Assembly: GCA_028284385.1 (NCBI GenBank)
Contig: JANQRT010000066.1
Span: forward strand, 91,848-155,847
Direction: 5' to 3'
DNA: 64,000 bases
DNA from: Opitutaceae bacterium
Lineage (GTDB): Bacteria > Verrucomicrobiota > Verrucomicrobiia > Opitutales > Opitutaceae
This document shows positions 44,796 through 52,784 of this stretch, piece by piece. Made by a program: the position numbers and the translations under genes. Every line of letters begins with the position of its first letter. Positions within the stretch are counted from its first letter, which is position 1. The notes beneath the pieces are model-generated. The model did no database searches, was not told the DNA's origin, and saw nothing but the letters and a program-made list of their open reading frames with translations.

Positions 44796-44860
44796 CGCTG
44801 CGACTCTAGAAATAAGAGACGCTCCCTCCAGATCGAAACGTCGGTCTGCAGAAAAAAGAA

Positions 44861-44883
44861 GCCTCAGGACTAGCGCCTGAGGC
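44861..44883. terminator. Bidirectional terminator between small secreted gene and doxX
   Basis: GCCTCAGG (44861-44868) pairs with CCTGAGGC (44876-44883). The minus-strand reading is followed by TTCTTTTTTC, a strong T tract for the convergent doxX transcript. The plus-strand reading is followed by only TTTC. Confidence 0.82.
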
Positions 44884-44899
44884 TTTCGCATTGCCGACA

Positions 44900-45383
44900 T
44901 CAAGCCAAACTCGATTGTCGTTTCGTTTCCAATACATTCTGGCTGATTTGGCGATCAAGCGACCACTTGCCGCCACCCGAAACAAAGACGAGGAGCGACA
45001 GCCCAATGGTGAGGAGGTGATATTCGATGCCCTCCCCTGCCTGATTGCCAAACCAATTCATAAAGAATCCGTTTGAGGCGGTAACCATGATCATGGCCAC
45101 GAACATGGTCACGCCAATAAGCAAGGCATTGATTCGACTGAGAAGCCCCAAAGCCAGCAAATACAGCTCCAACGGACTCCACCAGAATCACAACCAAGGC
45201 TAGGATATAAGGAATCCCCATGTTTTCGGTAAAGAACTGCATGGTTCCGTTAAATCCGAAACCTCCCCACCAGCCGAAGAGCTTTTGAGCTCCATGAGGG
45301 AAAATCACAATAGCCAGTGTCAAACGCGCGATAAACGGCGCGACGGAGTTCGAACTGGATAAAATAGTATCTAGGTATTTCAT
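44900..45383 (-). pseudogene. DoxX family membrane protein, frameshifted
   Basis: Two overlapping minus-strand frames together give one DoxX protein. The N-terminal part ends in LALVVILVESVGAV (frame from 45383), and the rest continues in another frame as LLALGLLSRINALLIG to FVSGGGKWSLD. Dropping one A from the AAA run at 45159-45161 (T on the coding strand) restores AVLLALGLLSR and gives a normal 4-TM protein of about 160 residues. This is either a real frameshift or a one-base sequence error. It follows the pirin gene by 39 nt, a common DoxX-pirin pairing. Confidence 0.88.
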
Positions 45384-45422
45384 TACAATTACGGTTTGAT
45401 GTATTTAATTTTATATGACGAT

Positions 45423-46163
45423 TTAGGCTAAATCGAAAAGAAGAAGTTGAGCCTCCGATTCGGCTTGGATATCGAGCAATGCCGCTTCCGTAAAGTAAGC
45501 CGCATCTCCTTCGTTCAGGGTCCGGTCATTTAAAACAACTTCGCCCTCGGCCACATGAAGCCAGGCATTTCTCGAGTCTCTTAATCGATACTCCAAGGAT
45601 TCGCCCGGAACCAGTCTCGCCAGCCAAAGATCGGCATCCTGATTAATAGCAATCGAATCATCTCGACCGAACTTGCTTGTAACCAAGTTCCAATTACCTG
45701 ATTCCACGTCGGCGTATGACTTTTCGGCGTAACGCGGCGTCAGCCCCTTAGCATCCGGCTGTATCCAAATCTGCAGCAGACGAACCGATTCGTCAGGAGA
45801 AGGATTGTATTCACTGTGCTGAATGCCCGTTCCAGCGGCCATGTATTGAACTTCGCCTTTGCTGATGACGCGTCCGTTGCCCATCGAATCCTTGTGCTCA
45901 AGCTGTCCGCTCAGGATGTAGGTGATGATTTCCATATCATTGTGCGGATGCGTTCCAAAACCTCGTCCAGGGAGCACCAGATCGTCGTTGATGACACGCA
46001 AGCTGCGAAAGCCCACCCATTGCGGATCGTAGTAGCTGGCAAAGCTAAACGTATGATAGGTATCGAGCCATCCATGACTGGCATGACCTCGTTCGTCTGC
46101 CTTTCGGACGTTCACTTCGGAAAATTGGGAATGTTTACTTTGATTAAGTTCGTTCGTGTTCAT
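45423..46163 (-). CDS. Pirin family protein
   Basis: A 246-residue bicupin of the pirin/YhhW family. The metal-binding motif is in FGTHPHNDMEIITYILSGQLEH, followed by GIQHSEYN. YhhW-type pirins have quercetinase activity in vitro. It is divergent from a LysR regulator (starts about 85 nt apart) and precedes the DoxX gene. LysR-pirin-DoxX is a recurring arrangement linked to electrophile or quinone stress. Confidence 0.95.
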   Translation of the reverse strand: MNTNELNQSKHSQFSEVNVRKADERGHASHGWLDTYHTFSFASYYDPQWVGFRSLRVINDDLVLPGRGFGTHPHNDMEIITYILSGQLEHKDSMGNGRVISKGEVQYMAAGTGIQHSEYNPSPDESVRLLQIWIQPDAKGLTPRYAEKSYADVESGNWNLVTSKFGRDDSIAINQDADLWLARLVPGESLEYRLRDSRNAWLHVAEGEVVLNDRTLNEGDAAYFTEAALLDIQAESEAQLLLFDLA

Positions 46164-46248
46164 GGCAGAATTATGCCATGAACAGTCCTGTTTTGAGAAA
46201 GACTATGTTTCTTGCCTGAGCATAACTTCTAGGCATACTAAATGCAGA

Positions 46249-47154
46249 ATGGAACTGCGTCATCTCCGCTATTTTATCGCTGTAGCTCTGGAAGAGAACG
46301 TATCGAAAGCGGCCCTAAAGCTACACGTGTCCCAGCCAGCTCTCAGCCGGCAAATTCGAGATCTTGAGGAGGAGCTTGGTTTCGAGTTGCTGGAGAGAAG
46401 CGCGAAATCGGTACGATTGACGGAGGCAGGCCGAACCTTTCTGGACGAGGCTAGCGAAGTGATCGAGAGACTTGAGCAAGGGATTGAAAAGGCGCGTTCG
46501 GTCGCCCTTCCGGAAAACCAGGAGCTGCACATTGGTTACGCTCCCTCCCTTACCCCCCGCATTCTTCCACCTTTGATCAGATCCTTTCAGAAGGCTCTAC
46601 CTAAATTGAAAGTGAAAATTCATGACGTGTCTTCAGACGAAGCCCGCAAAGGCATTCTAGAAGGCGCCCTACAGTTCGCCCTCTTGGCCAGACCTGCCAG
46701 GAAAAAGCTGCGAGGCTTGAATTTCTTCCCTATGCTGCGTGAACGCATAATTCTGGTAGCGTCCCCAACCCATGAATACGCAGCCAGGAAATCCATCCCG
46801 ATCTCGAAACTGGAAAAGGAGCTTTTTGTAGGGTTTCTCAGCGACGAGTATCCAGATTATGGTGATATGTTTAAAACGATTTTCCAGGAAGCCAATCGCG
46901 TTCCTAAATTCGCCGAGGAAGTGGACAGCGTATCAAGCCTCATCGCTTCGGTGGAAATCGGAGACAAGCTGGCCATTCTGACGGAGTCGATTACCTGTCT
47001 GGCAGGAGAGCGACTCAGCCTCATATCACTTGAGCCGGAACCCGAACCATTGCAAGTCGGCCTGCTTTGGAAGAACGATCAGCTCGATTCAAATGAGGAG
47101 GCCTTTCTACGAATCGCTAGAGAGACTGCTCCCGAGAAGACAAATTCGAGTTGA
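46249..47154 (+). CDS. LysR family transcriptional regulator
   Basis: A 301-residue regulator starting at MELRHLRYFIAVALEE; the longer upstream frame lacks homology. The N-terminal HTH (VSKAALKLHVSQPALSRQIRDLEEELG) and a C-terminal substrate-binding domain (about 90-290) are present. It is divergently transcribed from pirin-doxX and probably controls it from the ~85-nt shared region. LysR proteins bind T-N11-A operators; I did not assign one. Stop and next-gene region are close, with about 40 nt between the stop and the next start. Confidence 0.95.
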   Translation: MELRHLRYFIAVALEENVSKAALKLHVSQPALSRQIRDLEEELGFELLERSAKSVRLTEAGRTFLDEASEVIERLEQGIEKARSVALPENQELHIGYAPSLTPRILPPLIRSFQKALPKLKVKIHDVSSDEARKGILEGALQFALLARPARKKLRGLNFFPMLRERIILVASPTHEYAARKSIPISKLEKELFVGFLSDEYPDYGDMFKTIFQEANRVPKFAEEVDSVSSLIASVEIGDKLAILTESITCLAGERLSLISLEPEPEPLQVGLLWKNDQLDSNEEAFLRIARETAPEKTNSS

Positions 47155-47195
47155 TTGAAAGCGCAATTGAGCCGTATAAAGTATCGTTTATCATT

Positions 47196-47567
47196 ATGAT
47201 GAAATTGATTGCCACCTTCATTCTGTCGATTGCTATGAGCCTAAACGGCCTGGCTTTGACATCTTATGAAGTTGAGCATCAAGAGGATATGGTGCATTCA
47301 GGCTGTTGCCAAGAATTGGCTGACCATTGCTGCGAGACTAGCTGCAGCGAAGAGGGCTCCAGCCAAGGCGAACATTCGGAATGCGGTCACTGCCAAAAGC
47401 ATTGCTTTACTTGCCAGGCCTTGAGCATAGGAGCATCCGCAATGACCAACCAGCTCGCCCATCGCCTGCCGGTTCCCGTTTTGGAAAGTCTCAGCCTCGA
47501 CTTTCAGAGGAATTTCGCAGGGACAAGCTATCCTCCAACTACGCCGCCTCCTAAGAGGTCTGTTTGA
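47196..47567 (+). CDS. Small Cys/His-rich exported protein, probable metal binding
   Basis: A 123-residue exported protein starting at the first of two adjacent ATGs (MMKLIATFILSIAMSLNG signal). The mature part has clustered cysteines and histidines: HSGCCQELADHCCETSC, then SECGHCQKHCFTCQ. Such short Cys-rich proteins accompany cation-efflux and copper-handling genes. It starts 41 nt after the LysR stop and 71 nt before an HMA-like gene. The long upstream in-frame extension is not used because a signal peptide begins at the ATG pair. Metal identity is unknown. Confidence 0.75.
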   Translation: MMKLIATFILSIAMSLNGLALTSYEVEHQEDMVHSGCCQELADHCCETSCSEEGSSQGEHSECGHCQKHCFTCQALSIGASAMTNQLAHRLPVPVLESLSLDFQRNFAGTSYPPTTPPPKRSV

Positions 47568-47638
47568 ATTCACAGGTTCGCGAACCGAGAAAGTCGGTCC
47601 GCTTTTCGAATTTATAAACTGAATCAAACAGAATTACT

Positions 47639-48232
47639 ATGCGCACATTTATATTCACTTTAATAGCTGTATCCAGCCTCTTCGCCGCCAGCGCAAACGC
47701 TATAGCCAAACCTGCCGAGGAAAAAGGGCTATCGCTTGAACAGGAAATCGAGCTGGCCAAGAAGATTTTCGCGAAAGAGGAAAACGTAGCCGCTATTCGC
47801 GTTTTAGGCCTCATTTGCGAGAGTTGCTCACACGGACTGAACATCAAATTCAAGAACTTGAAAGTCGTAGACAAGGAGCGATTAGAAAAGGGCATCAAGC
47901 TCGACATATACAATCAGTTTCTAACCGTGGCCCTCAAGAACGGCGAAACAGTCGATGTAGAAAAGCTCTACAAGGCCATTGAAGATGCCGGGTACGAGCC
48001 TAAAACCTTATTTCTCATGGACTCGGTAGCCACCGTGACCGGAGAACGATCATTCACCATTAGCAGATCGGCGAATACGCAATTCGCTTTGGTGGATGCC
48101 AGCCAGAAGGAGCTGCTGGAGCAGGGCAAGGAACACACTTTGCTAATCGTCTCTCCTTCCAACTATGATCGTAAGAATAATAAGGCGGAAATACACCAAG
48201 CCCATCTCGTAGACACCATACATGAAAGCTAA
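47639..48232 (+). CDS. Exported heavy-metal-associated (HMA-like) protein
   Basis: A 197-residue exported protein (signal 1-20). An HMA-like beta-alpha-beta domain has VLGLICESCSHGLNIKFKN with the CxxC pair Cys60/Cys63. The region from about 120 onward is predicted beta-rich and unassigned. HMA domains carry Cu+, Zn2+ or Hg2+; this one would work in the periplasm. It overlaps the outer-membrane barrel gene by 11 nt, so the two are coupled. Confidence 0.82.
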   Translation: MRTFIFTLIAVSSLFAASANAIAKPAEEKGLSLEQEIELAKKIFAKEENVAAIRVLGLICESCSHGLNIKFKNLKVVDKERLEKGIKLDIYNQFLTVALKNGETVDVEKLYKAIEDAGYEPKTLFLMDSVATVTGERSFTISRSANTQFALVDASQKELLEQGKEHTLLIVSPSNYDRKNNKAEIHQAHLVDTIHES

Positions 48233-49055
48233 ACTCTCAGGAACGCTGTTCCTGGGATTCTGCCTTTCAACCACCATCAGTCATTTTACCGCTTTCGCGG
48301 AACAGCCGATAATGGGCATGGTTCCGCGATGGGACAATGGCTACGGTGTTCAGGCACTTTGGTTCTACAGGGACAGCGACACACTACTTCGAGGATCGAA
48401 TGAAATTTCGAATCCTGACGGACTAAGTGAACGGGTATCCAAAACGAGTATTGAAGGCGTGTATACATGGGATCGCTCGATTCGGGCGACCTTTAAGATG
48501 CCCTATTTGGAAAAAACACGTTCGGCTATGATAGATGGTTCACTCGTTCGAAAGACAGCTTCAGGCTGGGGCGACCTAAAACTCGCCCTGCCCTTGAAGC
48601 AGTATTTCAACAAGGAAAACTATTCGGGAAATTGGTCACTGACACCGCAAATAAAGCTGCCCACGGGCGACGACAGTGGGCGGATTCCGCTGGGCGACGG
48701 CGAAGTCGACTACGCTATTGGAGCTAGCTACGAAAAGGAAAATCCGTATTTGCTCTACAACTTCGGACTTACTTTTTGGAAAACAGGAAGTTCCAGCCAA
48801 AGAGATCGTTGGGAATTCGAAAGTCTCCTAGCCTGGAACTTCGCGGTCGATAAATTCGTTGGAATCGATCTCGACGCCGAATGGGAAAACGGATCATCGG
48901 CTCGCAGAATAGAAGCTGGTCCCTCATTCTTCTGGTGGATCAAGAAGACCGCGCTTCTGAAGGTCGGATACAAACACGTTCTAGACGAAGCAGTACACGG
49001 CACTCGGCTTTCCCGCGGAGACGAGTTTCGCATTGGTCTAGGATTCGTGAGATAG
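48222..49055 (+). CDS. Outer-membrane beta-barrel protein of the metal operon
   Basis: A 277-residue exported protein with a signal (1-26, TAFAEQ). The mature chain alternates aromatic/hydrophobic strands (VQALWFYRDSD, TWDRSIRATFKMPYLEKT, LTPQIKLPTGDDSGRIPLGDG, KVGYKHVLDE) and ends in RIGLGFVR, as in transporter/'MetA-pathway of phenol degradation' barrels. The 11-nt overlap with the HMA-like gene and the shared terminator suggest one three-gene unit with the Cys-rich protein. Inferred: an outer-membrane component of metal handling. Confidence 0.78.
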   Translation: MKAKLSGTLFLGFCLSTTISHFTAFAEQPIMGMVPRWDNGYGVQALWFYRDSDTLLRGSNEISNPDGLSERVSKTSIEGVYTWDRSIRATFKMPYLEKTRSAMIDGSLVRKTASGWGDLKLALPLKQYFNKENYSGNWSLTPQIKLPTGDDSGRIPLGDGEVDYAIGASYEKENPYLLYNFGLTFWKTGSSSQRDRWEFESLLAWNFAVDKFVGIDLDAEWENGSSARRIEAGPSFFWWIKKTALLKVGYKHVLDEAVHGTRLSRGDEFRIGLGFVR

Positions 49056-49084
49056 CCAATTCGATCTAGACTTAATCCTAAAAT

Positions 49085-49112
49085 AAAAGGACGCCTTTAG
49101 AGGCGTCCTTTT
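49085..49112 (+). terminator. Strong Rho-independent terminator after the metal operon
   Basis: A perfect 12-bp stem (AAAAGGACGCCT 49085-49096 with AGGCGTCCTTTT 49101-49112) has a 4-nt TTAG loop, 30 nt after the barrel gene stop. The T-rich end suits the plus strand, and the A-rich left side would also serve the convergent minus-strand gene. Confidence 0.92.
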
Positions 49113-49165
49113 ACGTATTTAAAACTTGATGACAGATTCTTGAAAATGAAGATTCGAAAGTGGCT

Positions 49166-50611
49166 TTAAACCTTAGCTGGAATCGCGTACTTGTCGCGAC
49201 CTTTTCGATTAATCAGGTTGTTCGCCACTTGGCGGGCACGTCCTTTAAATTGTTCCCTCCGACCGTTGAATTTTAAAGGAACGCCAAGGGACCAGGGCTC
49301 CTTCGTATTGTCAACGTTCCAAGCTGCAAGATGTGACTTGCAGCGTTCAAGACTTTCACCCAGATGTTCGTCACTGGAGGTAAAGGCGACAAGCTCATCG
49401 TTGGTGACCTCCTTTCCACTCAGCAAGGAGGCGTTAGCGAGATGGCTTAGGCAGCTCGACTTGAAGCCTTCCTCGAGCGTGATAGCCAGATCGGATTCCT
49501 TTCGACTTCTGACCCCTTTCACGAAAGCGGGGAAATGACCGTATCCGCCGTCGCCTTTGAAACTCTGGACTTTCTTTCCATTGTTATCGTAAACGATGCC
49601 GCCACCACGTCCGCCGCGGAACTCGCCACCTTCGCACGTTATGATAACCCCAACACGCCTTCCCTTGTAGTTGGCGGCCGCATTCGTTTCCGGATTGATC
49701 CAAAGATTCTTCACCTCGAAAAGCACCGGAATACCGCCCCAGTCCAATGAGGTCATCTGCATATTGGCGGTTTCCCCGGCATCATTCCAACCGAAGCGCC
49801 CACCGAAGCTCACCACACCCTTGGGGTGATCCGGATCGCCAAGAATCCAACGGATGAGATCCATCTCGTGAGGACCTTGATTGCCCACGTCTCCATTGCC
49901 TGTATTGTAAACCCAATGCCAATCGTAATGAAAACGGGGACGATGCATGGGAAGATCTTCCGCAGGCCCCAGCCATAAATCGTAATCAACCGTTTTTGGA
50001 GGGACTAAAGGCGTATCTATTTTTCCAATACTTTCGCGATTTCGATAACAAAGCCCTCTCACCATTTCGATCTTGCCTATATTGCCGGCCAAAATCCAAG
50101 GAAAGGCTTCCAGAAGGCCCACGTCGGAGCGATTCTGAAATCCTGGCTGGACAATACGATTGTATTTTCGAGCAGCCTCTACCATCTGTCGGCCTTCCCA
50201 AACGGAATGGCAGACCGGCTTTTCCACGTAGACATCCTTGCCTGCCTGGCAGGCCCAAATCGTCTGCAAAGCATGCCAATGATTGGGAGTAGTCAATACT
50301 ACCGCATCGATGTCCTTCTGATCTAGGAGCTCTCGATAATCCACATACTTTCTGGCCTTTATTCCATGCTCAGCCTCAACATTCCCGACAATCTCATCCA
50401 AAATAGCCGAATCGACATCGCACAAGGCTACCAGACGGGCTCCCTCCGTGCGGATGACATCCTTTATGAGAGACTTGCCTCTACTTCTTAGACCGACTAC
50501 AGCGACGCGCAGGTCGTTATTCGCGCCCCAGGCGCGGGAATTGGAAATGGCGAAAGAACCGGCAACTAAAGCGGTGCTTTTAACGAAATGACGACGAGTG
50601 ATTCTAGACAT
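49166..50611 (-). CDS. Gfo/Idh/MocA family oxidoreductase with Tat signal (EKPVCHS type)
   Basis: A 481-residue exported oxidoreductase. The Tat signal is TRRHFVKSTALVAGSFA. The Rossmann start reads LRVAVVGLRSRGKS; the catalytic EKP motif is VYVEKPVCHSVWEG; the substrate domain includes GFQNRSDVGLLEAF, YDWHWVYNTGNGDVGNQGPHEMD and WILGDPDHPKGVVSFGGRF. This sub-family is abundant in Verrucomicrobia and Planctomycetes. It is divergent from another Gfo/Idh/MocA gene, with a 314-base regulatory region between them. Redox action on a sugar with bound NAD(P) is inferred. Confidence 0.95.
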   Translation of the reverse strand: MSRITRRHFVKSTALVAGSFAISNSRAWGANNDLRVAVVGLRSRGKSLIKDVIRTEGARLVALCDVDSAILDEIVGNVEAEHGIKARKYVDYRELLDQKDIDAVVLTTPNHWHALQTIWACQAGKDVYVEKPVCHSVWEGRQMVEAARKYNRIVQPGFQNRSDVGLLEAFPWILAGNIGKIEMVRGLCYRNRESIGKIDTPLVPPKTVDYDLWLGPAEDLPMHRPRFHYDWHWVYNTGNGDVGNQGPHEMDLIRWILGDPDHPKGVVSFGGRFGWNDAGETANMQMTSLDWGGIPVLFEVKNLWINPETNAAANYKGRRVGVIITCEGGEFRGGRGGGIVYDNNGKKVQSFKGDGGYGHFPAFVKGVRSRKESDLAITLEEGFKSSCLSHLANASLLSGKEVTNDELVAFTSSDEHLGESLERCKSHLAAWNVDNTKEPWSLGVPLKFNGRREQFKGRARQVANNLINRKGRDKYAIPAKV

Positions 50612-50925
50612 GCTTAAAGGGTATTTTGTGGAAACCTATCACGTGTTAGGAAAAAGAAAAGTATATTCTGTTTTCGATTTTCTAAAGAAAGATGCAGAGC
50701 CATTGGAAAACGGCTGCTGTTTCCATAGAAACAAATTCCCGAAAAATGTTTCTAGGCTTTTTGAATACGGTATTTCTTTTTAAAAGGCAAAGCGTGACCC
50801 TTTTCAATATGGTCGTTTTCCAGGCCGTTGGACTCGTTAAACCTTGACCGCCAAGCCATCAACAGACGCTTTGATGCCACCGCAAGTGACTTGAAATTCG
50901 CAAAACTCGTAGAGATATTTCGACA
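50612..50925. promoter_or_regulatory. Divergent regulatory region with TGTTTC half-sites
   Basis: The 314-base region between the two divergent oxidoreductases holds a 16-base palindrome TGTTTC-CATA-GAAACA (50718-50733). A third half-site TGTTTC lies at 50747-50752. The rest is AT-rich in the left part. No gene is seen. The palindrome could be a LacI/GntR-type operator controlling one or both genes; there is no adjacent regulator gene. Confidence 0.4.
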
Positions 50926-52221
50926 ATGAAGAAACCCTCACTATCACGCCGCCAATTTATCGCAAAGTCGTCTCTAGTCTCAGGGGCAGCCGTTATGGGC
51001 TCTGCCATTTCGAAGGCAAGCCATCATAGCGAAAAGCGGTTTCGCATCGGCTGGGTCGGAACTGGAAGCCGTGGCAATTACGACATTAGAAAATGCCTGG
51101 AAGCGGAGCCGAAGGCGGAGCTCTACGCAGTAGCAGATCTTTTTGAGGACAAGGTCGAGAAAGGCCTAGGGAGAGTGCGAGAGGAAAGGGGCGAGCAGAT
51201 CAACGTCACTCCAGATCGAATCTTCTATGGATTCGATGGCTACCGGAAAATTCTGGAGATGGACGAGATAGACATTGTCTTTTTCACCACTCCTCCCGGA
51301 TTTCGCCCGCAACACTTCAAGAAATGCATTGAGGCAGGGAAGCACGCCTATCTTGAAAAACCAGGAGCCGTGGACCCTGTTGGCGTCAGATCGCTGCTTG
51401 AAACGGCTGAACTGGCCGAGAAAAAGAATCTAAGCGTGGTTGTCGGAATGCAGCAACGCTTCATGCCACAGTACATCGAAATTATTAAGCGCGTGCATAA
51501 CGGCGACATTGGAGACGTCACTCACGTTGGGGCCTATTGGCTGGGAACGATGAAGAACTGGCATTGGAAGCCACGTAAACCGGAATGGTCGGACGTCGAA
51601 TACCAGATACGCACATGGCCGCATTGGAATTGGCTTTCAGGGGATTGCTGCGTAGAGCAGCTGGTCCACAATCTGGACATCAGCAACTGGGTTCTAGGCA
51701 AAGTGCCAACCACATGTCGCGGTGTCGGCGGTCGCATCGTCCGCAACGGACCAGAGTACGGCAACATCTACGATCACTTCAGTTTCGACTACGACTATGA
51801 GGGCGGCGTCAAGGGCCTAGGCATGAATGCCCAAATCGAAGGCATTACCAACAAAGTGATGAATACAATTACTGGCACGAAGGGAGAAGCCTGGGTTTCG
51901 CGTCGAGGAGGCGAAGTCGTGTCTGGCTCTAGCAAATACAAATTCCAGAGCAATGGCAACGCGGATCGAGGCGGAGACGTACCGATGTATGAAACCATGT
52001 TCGAAGGCATTCGAAAGGGAGAGTCTGTTAATCAGGGCAAGCTTCTGGCCGAGGCTACCTTGACTGGCATCATCGGAAGAATGGCAGCCTACACAGGGCG
52101 CTCTTTAAGCTGGAAGTGGGCTTTAAATGGATCGAAGCTCGATATTTCCAAGACGGTCACCGAACTAGGACCTCTTCCGGCAGACCCTCCAGCCATACCG
52201 GGTGTTACCCTTCCCGTTTAA
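50926..52221 (+). CDS. Gfo/Idh/MocA family oxidoreductase with Tat signal (EKPGAVD type)
   Basis: A 431-residue exported oxidoreductase. The Tat signal is SRRQFIAKSSLVSGAAVMG. The Rossmann fold begins with FRIGWVGTGSRGNYD. The catalytic motif is AYLEKPGAVDPVG, a variant common in verrucomicrobial paralogs. The substrate domain has GVGGRIVRNGPEYGNIYDHFSFDYDYEGG. Length and layout match secreted Gfo/Idh/MocA proteins that work on glycan-derived sugars. The stop lies inside a 14-base palindrome CCCGTTTAAACGGG (52213-52226) that may help end the transcript. Confidence 0.94.
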   Translation: MKKPSLSRRQFIAKSSLVSGAAVMGSAISKASHHSEKRFRIGWVGTGSRGNYDIRKCLEAEPKAELYAVADLFEDKVEKGLGRVREERGEQINVTPDRIFYGFDGYRKILEMDEIDIVFFTTPPGFRPQHFKKCIEAGKHAYLEKPGAVDPVGVRSLLETAELAEKKNLSVVVGMQQRFMPQYIEIIKRVHNGDIGDVTHVGAYWLGTMKNWHWKPRKPEWSDVEYQIRTWPHWNWLSGDCCVEQLVHNLDISNWVLGKVPTTCRGVGGRIVRNGPEYGNIYDHFSFDYDYEGGVKGLGMNAQIEGITNKVMNTITGTKGEAWVSRRGGEVVSGSSKYKFQSNGNADRGGDVPMYETMFEGIRKGESVNQGKLLAEATLTGIIGRMAAYTGRSLSWKWALNGSKLDISKTVTELGPLPADPPAIPGVTLPV

Positions 52222-52272
52222 ACGGGATTACTTTCGTAACGAAACTCTCAATACTTGCAGCCGAAATCAGTC

Positions 52273-52716
52273 TTAAAGATTCGCAAGGGCTTTCTTAACC
52301 TCTTGCGACACGATCTTCATATCCAAAGACGCTCCATGCTCCTCTTTCAGCTTGGCCATGACCTTCCCCATATCCTTCATCGACGAGGCTCCCGTATCGG
52401 CGACAGCGGAGCTGATCAGATCTGGATAGGCCGACGCGTCCAGCTTCGCAGGAAGCAAGGCTTGTAGGAGTTCAGCGCACTTTTCCAGTTCCTGAACCTT
52501 CTCTTGACGACCTGCCTTGGCGAAAGCCTCGGCGGACTCGCGAAATTTTCCCGCTTCTTTCTCAAGCGTGGCTAGAATTTTCGCTTCGTCGAAATCAGAA
52601 TTGGCTCTCACCTCGCCCTCCTGAATAGCAGCCAATGCTGATCCATAGGCTTCCGTGGCAATAGCATCTCGATCCAAACGAGCTCGCTGATGGAGTTTCT
52701 TGAGTTGATCTTTCAT
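52273..52716 (-). CDS. GatB/YqeY domain-containing protein
   Basis: A 147-residue cytoplasmic protein of the YqeY family, with the family core (RDAIATEAYGSALAAIQEGE, ILATLEKEAGKFRESAEAF, LPAKLDASAYPDLISSAV, GASSMKDMGKVMAKLKEEHG). YqeY resembles the tRNA-binding tail of GatB, but its biochemical role is not settled. Length is normal. It stands alone on the minus strand after the DUF5060 gene (68 nt). Confidence 0.93.
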   Translation of the reverse strand: MKDQLKKLHQRARLDRDAIATEAYGSALAAIQEGEVRANSDFDEAKILATLEKEAGKFRESAEAFAKAGRQEKVQELEKCAELLQALLPAKLDASAYPDLISSAVADTGASSMKDMGKVMAKLKEEHGASLDMKIVSQEVKKALANL

Positions 52717-52784
52717 GATGTATCTTATCCACCAATGACACCAGGATCCATTTCCTGGAGCCTATTGGTGAAACTGATGAACAG

